Shown piece by piece: positions 45,240 through 58,035 of a DNA stretch of 64,000 nucleotides. A program made the position numbers and the translations under genes. The DNA comes from Daphnia pulex. Lineage: Eukaryota; Arthropoda; Branchiopoda; Diplostraca; Daphniidae. A model generated the notes under the pieces. It searched no databases. It was not told the DNA's origin and worked only from the letters and a program-made list of their open reading frames with translations. Every line of letters begins with the position of its first letter. Within the stretch, counting starts at the first letter, position 1. The stretch spans positions 2,976,001 through 3,040,000 of the forward strand of contig NC_060019.1 of the NCBI RefSeq assembly GCF_021134715.1, read 5' to 3'.

Positions 45240-48200
45240 AGTTCAGTCAGTGTGTGAGAGATGCTAATCAAAAGCCAGTTTGTCCCGCTGCGTGAACCTG
45301 ATTGTACCGTTAATATAATCTACTAGGTGAAGTGAGCTGTATTAGGAGGGATGAATATACAAGAATAGTCTGGGAAACACGAGGGACTTGAAAATGTTTG
45401 TGTGTGGGGGACAATAGCGGAGAGTGACTTATCCACGCAGAAAAATAATCGCGGGGAAATAAAAAGGGCGTCAGCATCTCTGAGCATCATGCTGGCCTTT
45501 ATCCTTGGCGTACATTTGAGCTGGTCTGACAGGTTGTGACGCCATAGTTCTAGCAGGACCGGGACTGCCAAGAGTGAATGACCGCTGCTATTTTTTTTTA
45601 ATGTACATCAGCAGCAGCAGGTTGAACGTGTGTATAGGTAGACATTATAACGCTATAGAAGCATCATCCTTCATTCTTTTTATTCCTCTCTTGGAGTGAA
45701 ATTCTTTTGAAACGCCGAGTCAAGTCCAGCAAGACCGGACTGACTGACCAACAAGAGGTTCATCTAAATAATAGTCCCGTTTCGATCTCAATCTGACGGT
45801 CATTCTTTCGTTTTTACTTACTCCTTCAAGTTTTAGGGGAAAAAAATTCCGCTGGACGATGATGATGGGAAAACATTTTCTTTTTCGAGAATTGTACAGG
45901 AAAACTAGAAACATTCTCACGAATTCCGTTTTTCTTGTATCAATTAATTTAGTACTTGTCATTGTTGGCATTTTATTTTTCTGCCGAATAACTATATAAT
46001 AGCTCTCTCTTACGCCGATCGATTCCCCCCCCCACACACCTTTTGTCGAATTGATACTCCCACTAAACAGACTGTATATAAATATTACGTGTCTAAATTT
46101 CAGTCACGTTATTACTAGTATGTAGCGTGAAATATGTAAATTCACGCTGAATGAATCAGCACCTTGCGCGGCGGATGAGTTATTTTTCCGCGCGGGATTT
46201 CTCTGATTCGTCTGCTGTTGTTGCTGCTGCCGTTGCGGTGCTGTAATATACAACGCACGTTCATAAAACCCGCCGTCACGAGCTCACGACCTTCCCTCGC
46301 TATACTGGTAACGTCGTTTGTGTGGTATAATAGTATAAAGGTATTTAGTCATTATCCAATTGTTAGAGCGTCGAGCACGACGGCGGCGGTCGTCGATCGA
46401 AGGTGCTGGAAAAAACGTGGGAATAATAGAGGAGGGGGGTGGAACCAAATCAGAAAAAAGCCGAAAAAGGCAGAGGAGGGAGATTTGAAATCGAGCGAAA
46501 CGACAGAATGGAGTTTGAATGAATAAATGAGAAAATTCCTTATTGATATCATCCGGCGGAAATATTTCATTGTTTTGGGATACACGTACATATAGGAAAC
46601 CGAAAAACAAATAAATTCTTATTCATTTATGATTTTTTGATATTTTTGTGAGAGGAATCTGTTTGTGTGTGTATTTTCCGTTTGTTTAACCCTGCGGGTG
46701 GTTGTTATTTTCTTTCTTCCACATATTCCGCCACCGCTTTGCCGCCCTTATACCCCCCTAATCTTTATGCAAATGACGATATAATAACAACAGGTAACTA
46801 TTTACCAATACCGTACATATAGGGGTTCGCTCTCTCTTCGGTCGTGTTGTTTTCCGTGATGCGGCGCTGCCCAACCGAATTCGATCCGCCTCCCAACAAC
46901 AACATTTTCTTCCTTTTTTATTTATTTGCTACCTGTCGATGCTTATGGTCTTTTAGCGTACGTGCAGCATGTCTGTATACCTTTCCTCATCTCCCCCCAC
47001 CGCCACCCGACAACGGCGGCGGCGTCTGCGGCACATCCGCGCATATTAAAAAAAAACAACTCTACAAGTCATGTGGGTTTGTTATATAGGAAATGAGTAG
47101 AGTATTTCTTGATTTCCTTTGGCAAGTTCAAGGTTCTTGACAAAATTGGGTGTGCTGCTGCTGGGCGGGAGGGTTGGCGCACCTTTCCCTTTTTTTTCTT
47201 TCTTTCCCTGGCTGGGCTGTTATTGACGTCAACCTTTTTTATTTTTTTTTCGCCTGTTCGGCCCGATGATGACGGAACACACGGCTTCTTTGTTGGAATT
47301 ATACCTGGGTGTCTAACAACCCGCAGCTGAAGAAAATAAAAAAAGGGACAGTGTTCACAATTATTTACCGCCGTTGACTGTAATCAAATGAAACTGAGAA
47401 CTTTTTCGAGTTGAGGAAGAAGTTCATCATCCAAGACGTGAGAGGATTATACACAGACGGACGGGAAACACGTTCGATTAGAGGGTTGAAAAAAAAAGAA
47501 AAAGGGAAAGTCTTTTGTAATTTTATTTTTCAAATTTCCCCCCTATTTTTCTTTCATTATCATCAAAGAGAAGAAGGCCGACCTTTATGTGTAGACTGCC
47601 CCCCCCCCCTTCATTGCATTTAGTAAACAAAACTCGGGTCCGGCAGCACGGTCAATTTCCCATTTCCGGAGAAAGTTGTTGTGTGTGCGCCCTGTGTGTG
47701 AGAAAAGACTGACGGAATAACCAAGTTGAGTAGACCCAAGTGACCAGAAAAAAAATAAACGACAGGTGTAAGGAATAGAGATGAAGGAGGGGGAGAAAAA
47801 AAGCCTCCAGAGACGAAGAGGTAGATGACCTTTATAGCTCATATACCGTACACATTGATGATTGCCTAGCGTCGTCGTAGTCTCACCTGTTGGCCCCCGT
47901 CAACCAAGAACACATTTCATCTACCTACGAATTATATAGTATAGCTGCTGCATTCGCCTATTCTTATATTCTCGTTCAATCTCTTCATTTGTCTTTTCTT
48001 TTCCTTTTTGTTTCGGGTTTTCTTCTTTCACGATCGACCGTGAACTGTTGAGATAAAAACGTGAGTGATGATTTGTGAAGCGGCGATGGAGTGAAAGAAA
48101 GAAAGAAAAAAGACGCGCGTTGAAAATCCCGCGCCAGCAGCAGCACCATTGGGAAATTGCAGGGTTATAAAATAACGACGAGAGAAAATAAATAGACGAT

Positions 48201-50460
48201 ACGGCGACGAAAAAAAAAAACTTCCAACAAGTCCCGTTCGGAATTTTTTTTTCTCATCGCCATTTCCATCGTGAAAGAGAAAAAAAAATAGAAGGAAAAG
48301 AAGAATTTTGTTTCTTTTTCGATTTTCACGTTTTCCCTTTTTTAATTGCTCCGATAGTTGTGCAATAATAATCACAGCAGCCAAAATGTTTTGTGGGCTA
48401 TTTCTCGATTGCTGCTAGCCTACAGTCGTTTCCTCGTTACATGTTTAAAGAGGAGCGTGATTTTTTTTTTTTTTACGAGGGGATCGATGACCCGTGAAAA
48501 CTGCCGTTGTTTTCTGTGTGTTTTTTCCCGGCTAACAAATTTCGTGACATAGCGGAGCGGATGGCACGCTCTCATCAAACAGTCAACAAGGGGGGAAATG
48601 TTTTTTTTATTTTTTTACTTTTACTATTATTGATTCAATCGATTGGTTAAAAGGAGAAGATTCCAAAAAAATCCAAGGGTAATAATTTGTTGGTTTTTTT
48701 TTCCGTATCATTAAACATAATTTGCATATCTGCATTCCTGTGTAATTCGGCTGATTAAATCGGTGTCCAATTGGAAATATCTGAAATCTCGGCAACTCGT
48801 TTCGTTTTGTCTTTTGTGTCTTTGGCGGTCGTTGGTGGTAGTGGTGATATTTTTCACGGGATGGTGATCAATCGAAACGTTCCACGGGCTATTAGCGACG
48901 ACGCCGGATCCGGATAAAGTTTCAAGGGTGTGTGATGCGGGCCAGTAAAACAGGTTTTTAAAGATTTTCCTATTTGAACGAATCGATTTTCTTTTGCTAG
49001 ACGAAATGGAAATCCGCAGCTGAATACCCTAGAAAATGAATTATACATTTGTATTTAAAAAAATGTTTTAAATGACAGGAAGAGAGCGAGTGGGTGTTTT
49101 CACTTTTTCTTTTCAGTCTTATTTTATTTTTTTGGTTGTCATCTAAACATGTTATCATCATTCCTACACACTCCCTTTTATTTTCCTTTTTTTAGCTTTT
49201 AAAACGTGTGGGGCTACACCTTGACTATTGACACCTTGCACCAACATTTTTCTCGTCGTCAATTGGCGCTCGGCTGCTGGTTTTTTTATTTTTATTTTTA
49301 GATTCCCCTTTAGGCGTGTCTTGTGTCGGCTTCAGACACGCCAACATGTCACCACCGCAATTCCTCAACTCTCAACTTGAAGAAGAACTCGAAGATATGA
49401 CTATGTCCGTATATATAGGAATTCCCGCACCTTTTTGTTTCTTACCCGCGACGTGTATAATTTTTTAGTCTCGGGAATTGTTTGAATTTTTTTTCCCTTT
49501 TTAAACCGCCGTGAGATTAAAATCAACGACAACGAATTCCTTAAGAAATTCAATCACTAAATTGCCTACAGTTATTTGATTTTATTTTCTAATTTTTGAT
49601 TCCAAGGATGTAGGGCTATGGAGTTGTTCAGTTTCCGCCGGAATCGACTCGTCTCCGTGTCAGCGGAAAGCGGAGACATTAATAGGCGTCCTTGGGACTT
49701 GGGGCGAGCAAATAGAAGATGAAAGTCGACAAAATGGGAAGGTTCAGTATGCACCAGAGCACAGGGAGCCCCCGCCGAAATCAACTGTCGCTTTTCATTT
49801 CCCAGGTGCGGAAGTGATCCGTAACGAGGAGCGACACCTTTTTCCACCGTCCAATCAGGTGAGACACCTTTCATTTTCAAATTCCCCCCCAAGAATAAAA
49901 CTGTTGATTGCTGGGAGAACTCAATTTCTACGATTCTATGTTTAGATATCGGAGCATTCAATCATCGAAATATCACCCGAAAATGATTGAATTCAAACGC
50001 GTTCGTTGACTCTCTGGTCAAAAAAAAAAAAGAAACTCAATTTACCTTTTCTTATTTCTTTCAAAAGGAAAATAGCAGGTGAGAATCGAGCGGCCGCTAC
50101 GTACCGTTTGTATAAATCAAACAATCTGGTAATAATAAACGACGTACCCCATCTGAAGAACAAGAATTAAAAAGACGGAAGAAAACGGAAAAAAAGACCG
50201 ATGAGCCGGTGTACACGCGGAGCAGCACTTAACAGTATTATACCTATTTCTGTTTCTGATGAAAAAAAAAGTAAAGGTGCCTCTTTTATTTTTCCCATTC
50301 GCCTGTCGCTTGTTTTTTTTTTCCCTTCCGCCCTCGGGGGCTGTTGAGATGGAGTGAAGAAGAAGAGGAGGTGGGAGGTGGAGCTGCTGGAGTCGTCCGG
50401 CATAATATCGCCTGCTGCCCGTCGGCCCCCCCCCCAGCACACACACACCAGTCTGTGCAT
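45240..50460. other. intergenic region, microsatellite-rich, no gene recognised
   Basis: Many short open frames are driven by T-, C- or A-rich runs. I see no domain, splice chain or RNA gene. GC is higher than in the left half. The region lies upstream of the PAN-ZP gene and could hold its distal regulation, which the sequence does not show. Confidence 0.4.
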
Positions 50461-50464
50461 GCAT

Positions 50465-50502
50465 TATAAAAGCCAAGTACCTTTGCTGCAAAGGCTTCAG
50501 TC
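50465..50502 (+). promoter_or_regulatory. TATA box plus TCAGT initiator of the PAN-ZP gene
   Basis: TATAAAAG lies at 50465-50472 and TCAGTC at 50497-50502. The first T of TATA is 34 bp from the presumed +1 A at 50499, the usual arthropod spacing. The ATG follows at 50615 after a 116-nt leader that contains an ATCC microsatellite (50579-50597). Confidence 0.75.
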
Positions 50503-50578
50503 ACGAACATCTCATCCACCAGCACGCAAGGTCTACTACTACCTCCTCCATTACAAATTCGGCCAAATAGTTTTATTC

Positions 50579-50597
50579 CATCCATCCATCCATCCAA
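50579..50597. repeat. (CCAT)n microsatellite in the 5' leader
   Basis: About five CCAT units lie 18 bp before the start codon. A second run of about five units lies in intron 3 of the same gene at about 54940-54961. Confidence 0.85.
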
Positions 50598-50614
50598 GTG
50601 TTTGAATTTCCACG

Positions 50615-53600
50615 ATGGAAATGTCGAGTCGAAGTTTGACGGTAGCCGTGCTGCTGTTGCTGGCCCGGCTGAGCGCTCCGGTGGAGTCGCAGTCGGCCGA
50701 GACGAGCGACTGCAGCGGCCAGGACACGACCTTTGAACTGAGGACGGGCTACGTTTTCACGGCGCCGGAAGAGATCCTGGACACGCGGCCCGACACGCTC
50801 CAGCTCTCCGACTGCATCGACAACTGTCGCGCCAACAGCAGCTGCTCCGCTCTCAACTTTGAGACGGGACTCTGCGTCCTGTTCCGCACCAACGCCTTCG
50901 ACACTCCCGGTAAATAATAAAATAAAACTTTTCTTTTTCTTCTTCTTCTTTTTGCCAAAAAACTGGCCGTCCGTGTCGCGGGGTGGTGTCAGGGTTCATT
51001 CCGTTTTGTTGTTGGGTTCTTTTCTTGATTTTTCCCTGGATGGATAGTCCAATGATCTTTCGGGCATCCAGCCGAGCGGAACTGTCGATAAGAAAGAATC
51101 AAAGAAAAAAGCTCTAAATGGAGATGTTAAACAGCAAGAAGGTCTAAACCAAGCACTGGAAAGAGAAAGAAAAAAGGAGATTAAATTCCTGAGTCCCGAA
51201 ATTGTTTGATAAAAGTTTGTTTTTTCGATGGTATATAAATGCCAACTGGAAATGGGTTCCGATGATAATCAAACAGTCGTGATAATAAGAAATGGGGAAA
51301 AGTTCAAGTTCAAGTTCGACAGGTTTTCTCTTCTTCTTCCTTATTTCAAAAAAGTGAACGGGATAAATAAATAAAAACAGAAAATCGGGTTCGTCGCCTG
51401 TGGGCGCCCCCCTTCATTGAGATGCGCCGCCCAGCAGCTCCGTCTGTTTGTGGGCAATGACGACACACACACACACACACACCCTGACCCTTTTGGTGCG
51501 TGTATACATCACTCCTTCTTCTTTTATTATTCTTTTCTTCCTTCCTTCTTTCTTCTTCTTCTTCTTGCAATCTCCGAATGCACGGAAGATAACCAAAAAA
51601 GCCATCACGGGAAATTCGCCCGGAGCGTCCCAGCACGGATGGGATGGGCTTATTCGGCACCTATTCCTCCCGTGAGTTATTTCATCCCGTTGGAACGTCT
51701 TGTTATATACAGCGCCGTCGGGAGGCTTGTTTTTTTATGCATCAAACATTTTCAAGTTCGAAAAAAATCTACAAGATGTGTGTAGCTAAACAGCATCTTG
51801 TATAGGAAAAAGATGCTGAGTCTCAGCTAGCGGCCGGCCAATGACTTTTGCTTTTCATTTTTTCTTTTTACCTGCCGAGAATCATTTATTGGGTCGGAAT
51901 ATTATACATAAAAACGCTCGCAGATGGTCACTCACCCTTTCGGAATGATGATTTAAAAACACGTTTTATTCCGTAGGCGTGTTGGAAACCCACGAGATCT
52001 GTCCGTGGGATAACACTGACGTGATGTTTTCATATTATTGCGAGCAGCACACACCGAATGACCAAGCACTCTGCTACTGTTTTCCAGGGGGGGAGTCTAC
52101 TAGGAGCTGTGTAAGATTTTGATCCGCCATTTGCAAATAATGTCATAGCGGATAGAATAACTATTTTGACAATAATACGTAACATCTTATGGGCATTTTT
52201 TTGTTCGTGGAGAGTTGCCAGCACTTTGCTTCGTCACCTAATGGCCACGGCCAAAATCCTCTTAGAGTTCACAAGACAAACTTCCTTTTCGAAATGACTC
52301 GACGGTTCCGTGTTGCTGTTTGGTGCGCTGGCCCCTTGGACAAACAAGGAGATCGGTCGTAACGGTTTCCCTCTTTTGTTTACATCTTATTTCTTCTCTT
52401 TTTTTATAAGGATTCGTCCCTTTTGTGGGTGTATGTGACGACATCCTCAGCAGCCCGTTCCAACACTCCTTTTTTTCGTTTTATAAATTCGGGATTTTTT
52501 TTTGTTTGTACGTGTGACGTAATTTATTAACAAAAGGGCGGAATTTTTCTTTTTCAAACTCGAGAGTTTATCGACTCCCAAAAGGATTTCGTGTGGATCG
52601 GAGAGGAAAGAAATCTAACAAACGATATACCGTACAAAATGGCCGAATGATTGACATTTGCATTCAAATTTGAGTTACGCTTCTACGAGGATTAAATTAC
52701 ATTGTCCCTCGGGCTCGGAATTTTGTTTACTTTTAATTGAATTCCATTTTTCTTGTTTGAAATTGACTGATGGGTTTCTGTCACTATTTTTTGTCTTTTT
52801 ACTTTACAGAGGCGCTGACCAAATCGCAGTTTCCGGTTTACACAATTTACGCCCAGAAGATCTGTTTGGCCAATGCCAGCGAATTGTGCGTCGATCGTCC
52901 GTGGGCTTACGAGATGGTCCCGTCGTTCGAAATGTCGGCCTTTGTCCGCGAGAAGAAAACGGCGGCCACCCGCCGAGCCTGCATGGAACTCTGCCTCAAC
53001 GAAAAGACATTCCAGTGCCGGTAAAAATCGAATTATCTCATTATTTTCATTCATTTCATTATATTAGATTTAGTTAGACTTGTTATAATGTCCATTGTCT
53101 TTATACCGAATTTTGAAAACGACTGGAACACAATTTATTTTTTTGTTTGACCGCCAGCGTTCCGAATGTCAACAGCTCCAGTAATTTTCGTATTCACACG
53201 GAAATTGTCGGTCGTTCCGCCCGTTTAACGGATTTTCGGTTCACCAAGAAAAACAACAGGCCGGCCCCAGTATCTCGTTAAAAATGTGGCTATTAAAGGT
53301 GTTGAAAACGGGGAATTAATGGAAACAATACGGTTGGCAATCTGGCGCATAATTCAAACGAGTTTTGAATTTTTTTTCCCCCCTTCAGGAAAAAAAAAGG
53401 AAATGAATTTATTTGGGCATCTACAGGTGAACGTCCGACCTGAAGGGGTATACTTCATACCACCTGATGCCGGATGAGGAAGCCAAAAAATGTCCAGTCA
53501 GCTGCTGAATCTTTTTTTTCTTTTTCTTGCCTAAAAAAACAATTTAGCAGCTGATAGTGAAAAGGCCATTTTACGAACAATGAACTTGTTGCGTAATATA

Positions 53601-56600
53601 CAGTATACCTGCTGACCGCCAGATTCCTGGGCGCGTGTCAAAACTATCGCTTTTTTTTAATTCCTGGGGGAATAAACTGTCCCTTTTTGTTCCTTAACAA
53701 ATTCCGGGCCGTTAGCTAAAAGGACTGGAACGAGGAAAGTGAACCGATAATCGCCAATCGGCATTCACATGGGTCGAGTTATTTTCCCAGCCATTTGTTT
53801 GTTGTTGTTGTTTGTACAATCGAAAAAATCAAAACGGGGCCCGTTAGAGAGCTGCTGGTCAACCGCAACCAACTATAGGGTCCGCCGCAACTAATATCAA
53901 TTGACAATCTTTGAATGTACAGACTGCCTGAAATGTTTGACGTTCCTTTCCCCTCCCCTTCAGTTGTTGACACTGGAAAAATTCCCCGAAATAATTCCTA
54001 TCGAATTTTGGTCGACCGGATCGAAAATAGTTGAATCACTCGTTTGATTATTTTTTTTTAAATTAAGGGTTGTAATTCTCTAAGTCTAGACGATATGTGG
54101 CAAAAGGAATTCTAAATTTTTCGACGACCGGAATTCCTATACGGAATGATAAAAATTGTAATCATTCAGAAAAGTCTGACAAGAACAATAGGAAAAAAAA
54201 AACTCGTAAAATGTGCTGCAATCATTTCACGGTGGAATATTTCAATTCTTCCTGTCTCTCAATTTTGACTATCAAGGTTTTTCTAGACGACAAAGAATCG
54301 GAACCTGTTTGATGATTGTAAAGTTCCTTGTTTTCTCTGATTTGTCACGATGAGAGGGGGGGTTAGATTAAAAACAAAATTGTGTGGATTAAATGACTGT
54401 GGGAAAACCAAAAAAAAAAAAAGAAAAATGGTGTCCTCGGATGCTTCCGTCTGTCATAATCACTGCCGGGCCGTCCGGCTCAACATATAACCAAAGGAAG
54501 CTCAGCAAGAGTACCCCAGCTAAGAACAAATCTTTTTTACGAAGGCAAAGCACGGCACTTTCAATTGTTTTTTAAGCCCGTGTGTGTGTTTCTTTTCCAC
54601 ACAACAACATTAACAACAACCTTGGAAAGGGCAAAAGATGATTTGGTGTCATGTGATAAATGTTGTCGTAATTTCTTAACGTCTTTTTTCTTTTATCTCT
54701 TTTTTTTTGTTGGTTGGTTTTACCAACAGTTCTGCCAGTTACAACGCCGTCAGCGGGGAATGTTCGCTGAGCGACATGGATCGTTTCTCTGTGACGGCCC
54801 GATCCGCTTACTCGACCACGCCGGACGTGGACTATTTCGAGACCAACTGCGCCGACGATCCCGTCAAAATGTGCGACTTCCAACGGACCGAGGGCCGCAT
54901 TCTCAAAACAGTCGACGCCGTTTACCAGGTATACACAACACATCCATCCATCCATCCATCCCGTCGGGGACAAAGTTCAACGACCTCTCGTTTGCCATAG
55001 ATCGAAATGATCCGTAAACAATGGCTAAATAATGCATTAATGTTTATTTTATTATTCAAACAAAACAAACAGGATGTCGAGGACGAGGAAGCCTGTAAAT
55101 CGCTTTGCCTCAATTCCAACTTCCGCTGTCACTCGTTCGATTTCGGAGATACCGGCGAAAAAGTCTGCCGGCTCAGTCATCACTCGGCCAGCTCCCTCAG
55201 CCAAATTCAGGTGATGACTCTATTTGGTTATTATCCCCCAACAACAACAAAAAAGAAATAAAAAAAAAATCGGATGAATGAACAAATAACGTGTCAAAAC
55301 AATAACAAGAATATCCACCCAATCCGTTGGAGCGTGAAAACACGTTTAGTGGTGGGGGCCGGCACGTTTGTTTTTTATTCGGCTGGCCATTCGTTCCAAT
55401 CGTATATTTTTATTAATCTTTTTGTGGTTTGTTTTCTGCGGTTTGTTTGTTTTGTTTCGGCGACACAGGATCCTTATTTGGAGATTCCGGAAGCGAAAAC
55501 TTATGAGTTGACGTCTTGTTACAATGTGACCATCGATTGCCGCTCGACCGACATGATTGTCCGCGTCAAAACCAACCGCATCTTTAGCGGCAAGTTGTAC
55601 GCCAAGGAGAGACCCAACTCTTGCGTCACCGACGTCGCCAGAGGCCTGGAATTCGAACTCAAGTTGGGCTACCAGGATCTCGGCTGCGATGTCAAACAGG
55701 AAGGCCCCGGCAAATTCTTCACCGAAGTCGTCATCCAGGTACAAATCATTTCATTACATAATGTACCGACAGCTTTTTATTCAATCAAATTTTTCAATTG
55801 TTTCAAACAGCATCACGACCAGATTGTGACCAGTCAAGATGTCGGATTGGCCCTCCGCTGCTCCTACCAACTGCAGAACTACACTCTGACCAGCGGACTG
55901 GACTTGTCCGTCGCCAGCCGAGTTCCCACCATCGCCGAAGAGTCGACGGTGGTTCCAGGGCCGACGGTTCTCATGAAGATCGCAGCCCGCCAAGGTGGCG
56001 ACGTCCAAACGGCCCAGGTCGGCGACCCGCTCAGTCTCTTCTTCGAGATCCAGGAGCCCAACACTCCTTACTCGATCTTTGTCCGCGAGCTGATCGCCAC
56101 CGACGGAGTCGACAACAGCGAAATCCTCCTGATCGACTCCCGCGGTTGCCCGACCGACCAGGAAATCATGGGACCCATCAACGCCATGAACGGAACCTCC
56201 AAGACCCTCCGGGCCCCGTTCGACGCTTTCAAATTCCCCAACTCGGACGTTGTCCAGTTCAAGGCGCTCGTCACACCCTGCCTGCCCACTTGCGAGCCGG
56301 TCCAGTGTGACGTCCAGGATTACCTGGGCTATCACCGTCAAATCGAGTCCCTGGGCAAGAGGAGGAGGAGGCGCAGCGAAGCTAACGGCCAGGACCAGCA
56401 CAACCTCCTAGTGGTCCAGTCCATCCGCATCGCCGACAAGTTCCAGGCGGCCGCCGACACCTCGCCGGCCAAAACCAAGACGGCCTCTACCGAGTCCGAA
56501 GTGGCCGTCCTTCGCAACTCGGACGGCCTCTTGAACCATCACTCGGACATGCCGCCGTGCCTCAACTTGCTGGGACTCCTGATGGCCGGCGCTTTGTTCC

Positions 56601-56743
56601 TGGTGGCCCAGGCCGTCCTCATCGGCGCCTGGGCATTCATCTGGCAGAAGAGACGTCAAACTAAAATGGCCGAAACGACCATCGAGAGCGACCGGCGATT
56701 CTTCTCGACCACCTACGCCAACAACGCCTACGCCACTAGTTAA
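50615..56743 (+). CDS. PAN/Apple-ZP domain transmembrane protein (trynity/nyobe/NompA-like)
   Basis: Exons 50615-50909, 52810-53020, 54730-54928, 55073-55210, 55469-55738 and 55811-56743 join cleanly to 681 residues. Residues 1-26 are a signal peptide. Three PAN/Apple-type Cys modules follow at about 33-95, 117-205 and 209-280, the second with the typical CRSASYNAVSGECSLSDMDR block. A ZP domain spans about 297-545 (TSCYNVTIDC start, paired Cys to CLPTCEPVQC). RRRRR at 555-559 is a furin-like consensus site, and LNLLGLLMAGALFLVAQAVL begins the membrane helix (about 622-648) before a short cytoplasmic tail. In insects, PAN-ZP proteins are secreted at the apical face of epithelia, cleaved, and polymerise into matrix linking cell and cuticle; NompA does this at sensory dendrites. 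The sixth exon holds over 40 per cent of the protein. The last intron is only 72 bp and in frame. Paralogue assignment cannot be made without alignment. Confidence 0.92.
51462..51566. repeat. (AC)n and (TTC)n microsatellites in intron 1 of the PAN-ZP gene
   Basis: A (CA)n run of about 20 bp lies at 51462-51482. TTCTTCC and (TTC)n runs lie at about 51528-51566. They explain the short open frames there. Confidence 0.9.
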
Positions 56744-57424
56744 ACAACAACACAAAACGACGCAATTAAGTTCAGCTCAGCTTAACTTATTTTAGCTTAT
56801 CCCTCCCCCCCTTCTCTCCTGGTTATTGATTTGTTGAAGTGATTTGTTCAAGTGCCTTAATTATTCAAATGTGTACCTTTTTTTTAAATTTTTTCGAAGG
56901 ATCGAATCGATTGAATCGAATCGATGGCTGAATCCGAGCAGAAACAGGGAAAAGGGAAAACTGTAATTTAATTCTATTTGCGTGCTATTATTCTATTGGC
57001 TTCTATTATTTTCTTTTTTCTGGAAAAAAACAAAACAAAACAATCTGGTTTCGGGTGAATTATGTAATTCCAATCAACGGTGACTGGGTGTTTGTACTTC
57101 TCTGGCCTCAATTTTTATGTTTTTTTAGTTTCCCTCGCGACATTTTTGCGTGTCGCTGACTTGTGTGTTGTGTTTGAGTGCGTGCGGATGCGGTTATGGG
57201 TCTTCATTTTTCATCCTGTTGTTTATCTGTTTTTCTTTTCTCTTTCATTTTCATGGTCCGGAATTGTTTTGCTATTTTGGGGTCTCCTGGCATTCACGTC
57301 GGATCGTTCCCGATCAATCGTGTCGTCCTCTGTACAAAAAAAAAGTTAACAAAACAAAACAAAAGTAACACAAACACAACACACAATTCAATCGTGTTTC
57401 AATGGATGCGTCTCGAGAACAGCC

Positions 57425-57430
57425 AATAAA
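57425..57430 (+). terminator. AATAAA poly(A) signal of the PAN-ZP gene
   Basis: AATAAA is followed within 40 bp by a GT/T-rich stretch (TGTGTTTTTGG), giving a 3' UTR of about 700 nt. A second AATAAA lies at 57624-57629. Confidence 0.55.
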
Positions 57431-57950
57431 AAATGGATAATGATTTCAAAAAAACAAAAATGTGTTTTTGGTTTTAATCGAATTGTTTTTCTTCTCCGCC
57501 AGATTGCGCGTGATCGGCGTGATCTTACGTAATGAATTATTGATTTGCAGGAGGGGTACGATCGTTGGACGAGAGATGGAGAAAGTAGAGCCGACCTCGG
57601 AAACTGTACAGACGATATGATTCAATAAAACACAAAAGAAAAAGGAAATTAATTAGAATCAAATCAACCGGATCTAGGGGAGCCCCCCCAAACTGTCACA
57701 ATCATCTCTGTTGTTGTTTTCGTTTTCAATTTAATCATTCAAATCGTGTCTTTCGAGTTGGGTGTTGACCAATAGTCTATATGTCGAGCCATGTTTTGTT
57801 GAATCATCATTCGTTTGGTGATTCGTTAGACATTGTCGACCTGCTGATACGCCGGGACATGAATTATTCGTCGAATTTCAGTTGCGAAATGATTTCTCTG
57901 ACCTCTCCAAAAGTCCTGTGACTCGTCTGTGACTGCAATCCCCTGGTAAC

Positions 57951-57982
57951 TATAAAAGGTAAAGCTGGCAGACCCATCAGTA
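57951..57982 (+). promoter_or_regulatory. TATA box plus TCAGT initiator of the C1q gene
   Basis: TATAAAAG lies at 57951-57958 and TCAGTA at 57977-57982, with the presumed +1 A at 57979, 28 bp from the first T. The leader to the ATG at 58036 would be 57 nt. Confidence 0.75.
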
Positions 57983-58035
57983 GACAGTAGACTATATACA
58001 GAGTCTTATACTAAATAACTTCTTTACATCAAAAC

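Noticed and set aside
46218..48384. Several ORFs of 79-118 aa on both strands
   Set aside because: They are rich in Phe, Ser, Arg and Pro from T-, C- and A-runs, with no splice chain or domain.
55781..56401. Long minus-strand and alternative-frame open frames (up to 206 aa) over the last PAN-ZP exon
   Set aside because: They are shadows of a GC-rich coding exon whose plus frame has clear ZP, furin-site and membrane features.
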